Shown piece by piece: positions 39,201-42,954 of a stretch of 42,954 bases of DNA. Within the stretch, counting starts at the first letter, position 1; every line of letters begins with the position of its first letter. The notes under the pieces are model-generated. The model did no database searches and was not told where the DNA came from. It saw only the letters and a list, made by a program, of their open reading frames with translations. A program made the position numbers and the translations under genes. The DNA comes from an uncultured Kiritimatiellota bacterium (GTDB lineage: Bacteria > Verrucomicrobiota > Kiritimatiellia > RFP12 > UBA1067), in the NCBI GenBank assembly GCA_934654805.1, contig CAKUGW010000012.1, positions 1 through 42,954 of the forward strand, read 5' to 3'.

Positions 39201-41036
39201 CTGGGCGACTTCCCCGGTGCGCGCGACCTGATGCTGACGGCGCGCACGTTCATGGGACAGAATGTCGTCTGGAACCGGTCGGACGACGTGAAGACGGCCG
39301 GCCTGAAGCCGGACAGCCCAGACGGCGCGAACGAGATTCAGCGGCATCCGCTGACGGACTATTCGCTTCCTGACTATCTCCATGAGACGATCCGCGAGGT
39401 CTATGCGCCGCTGCTCGTCTTCCTGGCGGGCGATCCGAAGGACTTCACCAACAAGGACCATGCGTACTTCGCCGGCGAGCAGGTCGTGAAGAGCGTCGTT
39501 GCCGTCAACGATCATGTCACGCCGCGCAAGTTGACCTGCCGGTGGAAGCTGCGCACGGGGGACGAGACCGCCGCGCAGGGCGACTTCGCGTTTTCGGTCG
39601 CGGCGGGCGGCATCGAGAAGAAGGCGATAGCGTTCGCGGCCCCCAGGGTGCTGTCGCGCACGGCGGGGACGCTTGAGATCGAAGTCGTCGCGGCGGACGG
39701 GCGGCTGGTGAAGGCGGACAAGACGGAACTCCAGTTCTGGCCGACCGTCGCGGGGCCTGAATGGAAGGACGTCGCCTGCGCCCTCTACGATCCGATGGGG
39801 CGGACGGCGCCCGTCCTGAAGGCGGCCGGCTTCCCGTTCCGCACGGTCGAAAAGCCAGAAGAAATCGGCGACGCGCGCTTGCTGGTTGTCGGCAGTCTCG
39901 CTTTGGACGGCACGAACGCCTTCCTGCGTGCCGTGGAGACGTCGGGCGCGATCGACAACGGACTGAAGGTGCTTGTCTTCGAGCAGAAGGCGGGCGCGCT
40001 TCCAGGGTTCGAGATGGTGGCTCCGAGCGCGCGTGACGCTTTCGTGCGCCTGCCGGGAAGCCCGTACGTCAAGGGCCTTGCGGACGAAGACCTGCATGAC
40101 TGGCGCGGCGCTTCGGACGTGATGCCGGCCTTTGTCCTGTCGGACGAGCGGTCGCCGCACTATCCGCGCTCGAAATGGAAATGCGGAAATGGCGGCATGG
40201 TGAGCGGCTACGCGATCAAGAAGCCCACGCGCGGCAACTTCCGCACGGTCGTCGACTGCGGCTTCAATCTCGCGTATGCGTCGCTTCTTGAATGCCGTCG
40301 CCGCCACGGGCTTGTCCTCTTCTGCCAGCTGGACGTCACCGCGCGTTACGGGAAGGACCCCGCCGCCACGCATCTCGTGCACAATCTCCTGCGGAACATG
40401 GGCAACCGCTTCGTGCCAGTCGGTCCGCAGCGTGCTGGGTACATCGGCGACGACGCGGGCGCGGCGATCCTCGACCGACTGGGCGTCGGCTATGCGCGCC
40501 TGGCCTGCTCGGACCTGTACGCGGGGGACAGGCCCCAGATGCTGCTGCTTGGCCCGAATCCCGTGCCGAAGGAACACGTCGCGGCGCTTCGTGCGTTCAT
40601 CAAGAAGATGGAGGCGACCGTCGTTCTGCCCGGCGCGCCGCTCGACGTGCTGCCCGATCCCGTGCGGCGCGAGTCGCGCCTCGTCTACCGTGCGGCGCCG
40701 CCGACGGGCGAGCCGGCGTTCGCCGGAATCGCCGCAGCGGATCTCTACTTCCGCACGGCGCACGACCTGCCGGTCTATGCGGGCGCGCCGGACTGGTTCG
40801 CGGCGACAGCGCCCGCGATCATGGGACGGCTGGGGAACTGCATCCTGATGCCGCCCGCCCCGGCCAGCGTGGACGGGCTCTGGAATTCGGAGAAGCTGTC
40901 GCGCGTCTGGTCGTCGATCCTGACCGAGCTCAACGTCGGGTTGGCGGAGGATGCGCGCCTGTTTGTGCCGGGGAAGGTCGCGCCCTACGCGGTGAAGCCC
41001 GACCCCTACGACGGCGACGCCTACCACAACTGGTGA
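36246..41036 (+). CDS. Very large secreted LamG - GH2-type glycosidase
   Basis: A 1596-residue exported protein (signal to VSGAEP). Order: a LamG/concanavalin-like domain (about 30-235, TVAFWFKPHW; DDIRIYDAALSETEI); a linker jelly roll; a GH2 sugar-binding domain from about 410 (LNGYWRVQPSDDF; RVYLNGTQI); a GH2 Ig-like domain to about 705 (DPVLWNVETPNVYEM); a barrel (about 710-1030); and a long C-terminal region of beta domains plus a Rossmann-like part. In GH2 enzymes the acid/base Glu follows HPSxxxWSLGN. Here the stretch is HPSIIMWYTDFN (about 800), so that Glu is replaced. A candidate nucleophile remains in MVMETSFPY (about 901). Catalysis may use another residue, or the barrel may only bind. 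AGGAGCAGG precedes the ATG, 11 nt after the previous stop. Confidence 0.8.
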   Translation: MAIRNLMTGVFAGVCLACTGVSGAEPLCVFPLDGGGEAVVRAGASAAKGVVYGRETWTKGVTGQGLDVRRHAYDQATCFIVDPVRDVSAQAGTVAFWFKPHWAENEPGSHTIISAREKSWKPFRFYLVKGEGGAVELSVVAPGQVQLFKKGVFKKDTWTHVAFTWCAATGEVVLYADGKPVARRPNKDAFSYPEPRATMVLACGDGSSDRFKAKTGDGVYDDIRIYDAALSETEIFQLVTEGSSGTLKPVAAPGAKFTFAFRTNRLTSAQNLIRLDGAGKAGRCRLTLTAMGASGRLGLVLETEGQTHTLESADTFNLRVPTPVAFACADGALVWKVAGAEQGRLPFKGAFADFTQAACAEGVRFVPAEKMARLSFLAHRDTLVSVHGEDALWNLSDAQRRTDGARRGVTLNGYWRVQPSDDFTLAPPCGDWRYVRVPGSFRSPLWGYHTLEDGKISEKITHVYRDRMNESYRAAWYQRGFATPKVPAGARVWLNFENLNGDTGRVYLNGTQICAFRRSDKIHPYVPNARRLDITDCLTKDGGMNVLSVYVDRHYIGLWRGKVAIGDHGEIALGDVWLETAPGRVALKTGIALSSYRTKSVTLRTRLDNPARLTGKAQVRFDFIRDGKVGFSTAQDVALDGSPEQRLVWNAAWKDPVLWNVETPNVYEMRVSLVQDGQTVDSLPTRPFGFREVWVEDGKFFLNGMNTRLRMWTSPGLNRVRYYYGADEAVGQYVAHVKEMNYNAIRYDTVGKTSQVGWTPYLTACDTMGLYNLFPMPPYEDEDLASYGADVEQFLDCYGNHPSIIMWYTDFNTCCYAWNQDPAKLNDTEYNPPWKRYTRVRVQTAERIMRAIDPSRECFQHAGGNSGRIFTSMNYQSYGTPLQEQENWPAQWAARHTQPLMVMETSFPYPAQFMHFDNPKLGSLIPEHAARYFGDAVYGRETDPVPYFSEWAQPVVRPLNANQRDLTAAHHLRVAKAWRAYGMNGLGDFPGARDLMLTARTFMGQNVVWNRSDDVKTAGLKPDSPDGANEIQRHPLTDYSLPDYLHETIREVYAPLLVFLAGDPKDFTNKDHAYFAGEQVVKSVVAVNDHVTPRKLTCRWKLRTGDETAAQGDFAFSVAAGGIEKKAIAFAAPRVLSRTAGTLEIEVVAADGRLVKADKTELQFWPTVAGPEWKDVACALYDPMGRTAPVLKAAGFPFRTVEKPEEIGDARLLVVGSLALDGTNAFLRAVETSGAIDNGLKVLVFEQKAGALPGFEMVAPSARDAFVRLPGSPYVKGLADEDLHDWRGASDVMPAFVLSDERSPHYPRSKWKCGNGGMVSGYAIKKPTRGNFRTVVDCGFNLAYASLLECRRRHGLVLFCQLDVTARYGKDPAATHLVHNLLRNMGNRFVPVGPQRAGYIGDDAGAAILDRLGVGYARLACSDLYAGDRPQMLLLGPNPVPKEHVAALRAFIKKMEATVVLPGAPLDVLPDPVRRESRLVYRAAPPTGEPAFAGIAAADLYFRTAHDLPVYAGAPDWFAATAPAIMGRLGNCILMPPAPASVDGLWNSEKLSRVWSSILTELNVGLAEDARLFVPGKVAPYAVKPDPYDGDAYHNW

Positions 41037-41083
41037 GAGTCGAATCCTCTCCGGCTGGCGACAAACTAAAAACACAGAAGGAA

Positions 41084-42925
41084 ATGAAAATGAAGTCACT
41101 GAAGGTCGTGTTGCTGATGGCCCTTGGTTTGGCGTACGGCGAAGCATGCGCGGCGGCGTTTGAAAGCGTCTTGGAAAAGACAATCGTCGGAGATGTCCGT
41201 GTGACGGCTGACGAGGCGGGCGGCTGGTCGTTCGCCTGTGCGCGGCGGTCGCTGGGCGTGGGCGTGGATGAAATCGAGGTGTCCCTGTCGTCGGAAGCCG
41301 AGGCTCCGCCGCCGCCGTTCAAGGTCAGCTGGACGATCCCGCAATGTGATATGCAGGCGTTCTGGACACCGCAGGATGACGCATCCTATCCCATTTCGCC
41401 GGACTGGGGTGGTACGAAGTCCAGCGACTTTACGCACTGGTCGCCGATCGGTGCGATTGTCAATGACCGCAATCGCAGTCGCTTGGTCTTCGCAGCCGAC
41501 GAGGCGCACCGAATCGTGCGTTATGCGGCGGGGCTGAATGAAGGGGCGTGCGCCATGCGTTGCTGGATGTCGTTCCTTTCGGGTGTCGAAGCGCCGTTGA
41601 AGTCCTATGCGGTGCGCATCCGCCTCGATAGGCGTGATGTCTTTTGGTCGGATGCCATACGCGAAGCGGCGGAATGGATTTCATCCCGTCCCGGCAACGA
41701 ACCGTGCGCGGCTCCGGCGGCGGCATTCAAGCCCCTGTATTCAACGTGGTACGGCTTTCATCAGAACGTTTTCGCACGGGAGATTGAGGAGGAGTGCGCG
41801 ATTGCGGCAAGACTTGGCATGAAGACGCTGATTCTCGACGATGGCTGGCAGTCGGACGGCATACATCAGGGATACTCCTTCTGCGGCGACTGGCAGATTT
41901 CGTCACGACGATTCCCGGACATGGCGGCGCACGTGCGGCGTGTACAGGAGATGGGCATCCGATACATGGTCTGGTTCTCGGTGCCGTTCGTCGGCACGAA
42001 GTCCGCCAACTATGCCCGCTTCAAAGGAAAGTATCTCTACGAGTGCCTTGGCGCCGGTGTGCTGGACCCGCGTTTCCCGGAGTGCCGCGCCTTTCTTGTC
42101 GGCACCTATGAGAAGGCGTTGCGGGACTGGAACATTGACGGATTCAAGCTCGACTTCATTGACAACTTCCGTATTTCCGGCACGGATCCGGCGGTGGCGG
42201 AGAGCTACGCCGGACGCGACACGAAAAGCGTCGAAGAGGCCTCCGTCCGACTGATGGGAGAGGTGATGGCGCGGCTGAAGGCGATCAAGCCCGACCTGCT
42301 TGTCGAGTTCCGCCAGGCGTATGTCGGCCCGGCGATCCTCAAGTACGGCAACATGCTCCGCGTGGCGGATTGTCCGGGGGACAAGAATCGCAATCGGCGT
42401 GGAATTGCACGTCTGCGCCTCACGTCCGGAAAGGGCGCCGTACACGGTGATATGCTGGAATGGCATCCTGATGAGCCGGCCGAGGTCGCGGCGCGGGCCA
42501 TTCTGGATTCGATCTTTGGCGTCGTTCAGTATTCGATGGTGCTGTGCCGTCTGCCGGAGCGCCATGTCGAGATGGTCCGGCATTGGATTGATTTCTCGAC
42601 GCGCCATGAGGAGGCTCTTCTGCACGGAAAGTTCCGTGCCTACAACCCCGAACATGGCTACCCCGTCCTGGCGGGCGAGTCGGCGGATGAGCGCGTCCTC
42701 GGAGTGTATCTGTCAGGCTTCAGCGTCGATTGTGGTGATGCTGACCGAACGACTTACGTGCTGAACGGTACGGGCGCAGACCGCGTTCTGTTGCATTTGC
42801 GTGTGACACCGCGAACTGTGCAGGCGTTTGACACCTTTGGTCGTGCGGCAAAGGCTCCGAAACTTGCCGCCGGTGTCTGCGAGGTTGAAGTGCCGTGCGC
42901 CGGATACCTCCGCATCTCATATTGA
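41084..42925 (+). CDS. Secreted GH36-like alpha-galactosidase
   Basis: A 613-residue exported protein (MKMKSLKVVLLMALGLAYGEACA). After an N-terminal beta domain, the GH36/GH27 barrel shows STWYGFHQNV, LILDDGWQSDG (about 249), GFKLDFIDNF with the nucleophile Asp (about 356), and a RVADCPGD motif (about 424) holding the likely acid/base Asp. A C-terminal beta sandwich (from about 530) follows. Expected activity is removal of alpha-galactosyl groups. GAAGGAA lies directly before the ATG at 41084. It lies 47 nt after the GH2 gene; the intervening bases contain a small hairpin (GAGAG-N7-CTCTC) around the GH2 stop. Confidence 0.88.
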   Translation: MKMKSLKVVLLMALGLAYGEACAAAFESVLEKTIVGDVRVTADEAGGWSFACARRSLGVGVDEIEVSLSSEAEAPPPPFKVSWTIPQCDMQAFWTPQDDASYPISPDWGGTKSSDFTHWSPIGAIVNDRNRSRLVFAADEAHRIVRYAAGLNEGACAMRCWMSFLSGVEAPLKSYAVRIRLDRRDVFWSDAIREAAEWISSRPGNEPCAAPAAAFKPLYSTWYGFHQNVFAREIEEECAIAARLGMKTLILDDGWQSDGIHQGYSFCGDWQISSRRFPDMAAHVRRVQEMGIRYMVWFSVPFVGTKSANYARFKGKYLYECLGAGVLDPRFPECRAFLVGTYEKALRDWNIDGFKLDFIDNFRISGTDPAVAESYAGRDTKSVEEASVRLMGEVMARLKAIKPDLLVEFRQAYVGPAILKYGNMLRVADCPGDKNRNRRGIARLRLTSGKGAVHGDMLEWHPDEPAEVAARAILDSIFGVVQYSMVLCRLPERHVEMVRHWIDFSTRHEEALLHGKFRAYNPEHGYPVLAGESADERVLGVYLSGFSVDCGDADRTTYVLNGTGADRVLLHLRVTPRTVQAFDTFGRAAKAPKLAAGVCEVEVPCAGYLRISY

Positions 42926-42932
42926 AGGACCT

Positions 42933-42954
42933 GGGGGGGGGGGGGGGGGGGGGG
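42933..42954. other. Terminal run of 22 G, probable sequencing or assembly artefact
   Basis: An uninterrupted G homopolymer from 42933 to the last base, beginning 7 nt after the alpha-galactosidase stop. Dark-cycle G-calling in two-colour sequencing commonly produces this at contig ends. Confidence 0.8.

Noticed and set aside
41035..41051. GAGAG-TCGAATC-CTCTC resembling a tRNA T-arm
   Set aside because: No anticodon arm or acceptor stem can be built around it and it overlaps the GH2 stop codon; treated as an incidental hairpin.
37614..41183. A 1189-codon minus-strand frame opposite the GH2 gene
   Set aside because: Same GC-driven shadow effect; the plus strand has signal peptide and ordered glycosidase domains.

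Overview
The window reads as one contig of a GC-rich Gram-negative bacterium. It has outer-membrane beta-barrels and Sec-exported hydrolases. The secreted proteins (LamG-type surface proteins, FAD_oxidored proteins beside glycosidases, TorF-like porins next to amt) resemble those of the PVC group, most likely a Kiritimatiellota/Verrucomicrobiota gut or animal-associated lineage. That placement is an inference from protein style only; there is no rRNA gene. A run of 22 G ends the sequence and looks like a contig-end artefact.

Region 1 (1-8.8 kb) is a mosaic of accessory DNA. It opens with the 3' end of a group II intron that appears to sit directly after the start codon of a secreted glycerophosphodiesterase/nucleoside-hydrolase fusion. 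Next come a carB relic with several internal deletions, an AbiEi antitoxin gene, an AbiEii toxin stub fused to the C-terminal half of an IS630 transposase, an AT-richer operon of small exported or membrane proteins and an alpha/beta hydrolase, and a hipBA module on the minus strand whose hipA lacks its 3' end.

Region 2 (9-24.5 kb) is housekeeping DNA with a nitrogen theme: rpoN (sigma-54), serS, a large barrel protein, folC, carA, pyrG, glmS, glnB (PII), amt, a TorF-like porin and nadE. CarA, PyrG, GlmS and NadE are all glutamine-dependent enzymes and use three different glutaminase folds. A textbook -24/-12 promoter precedes glnB, and sigma-54 itself is encoded 10 kb upstream. The same stretch is invaded by short tandem repeats of 7 or 8 bp. 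They lie inside carA (twice) and pyrG as in-frame insertions, and they abut the start codons of pyrG, amt and the porin. A different 21-bp duplication lies in folC.

Region 3 (24.5-26.2 kb) is a second small accessory patch: a 22-bp tandem repeat, the 5' remnant of an AAA/DUF4143-type ATPase gene, and a RhuM-Fic/Doc gene, with a 16-bp direct repeat on either side.

Region 4 (26.2-42.9 kb) is a glycan-utilisation locus, all on the plus strand and mostly with overlapping or very short junctions. It encodes a LamG-type surface protein interrupted by one amber codon, two propeller-like secreted proteins, a TorF-like barrel related to the one beside amt, a small signal-peptide ORF, a secreted FAD-dependent oxidoreductase, a GH42-like glycosidase, a 1596-residue LamG-GH2 protein and a GH36-like alpha-galactosidase. 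No SusC/SusD pair is present, so the barrel may be the outer-membrane port.
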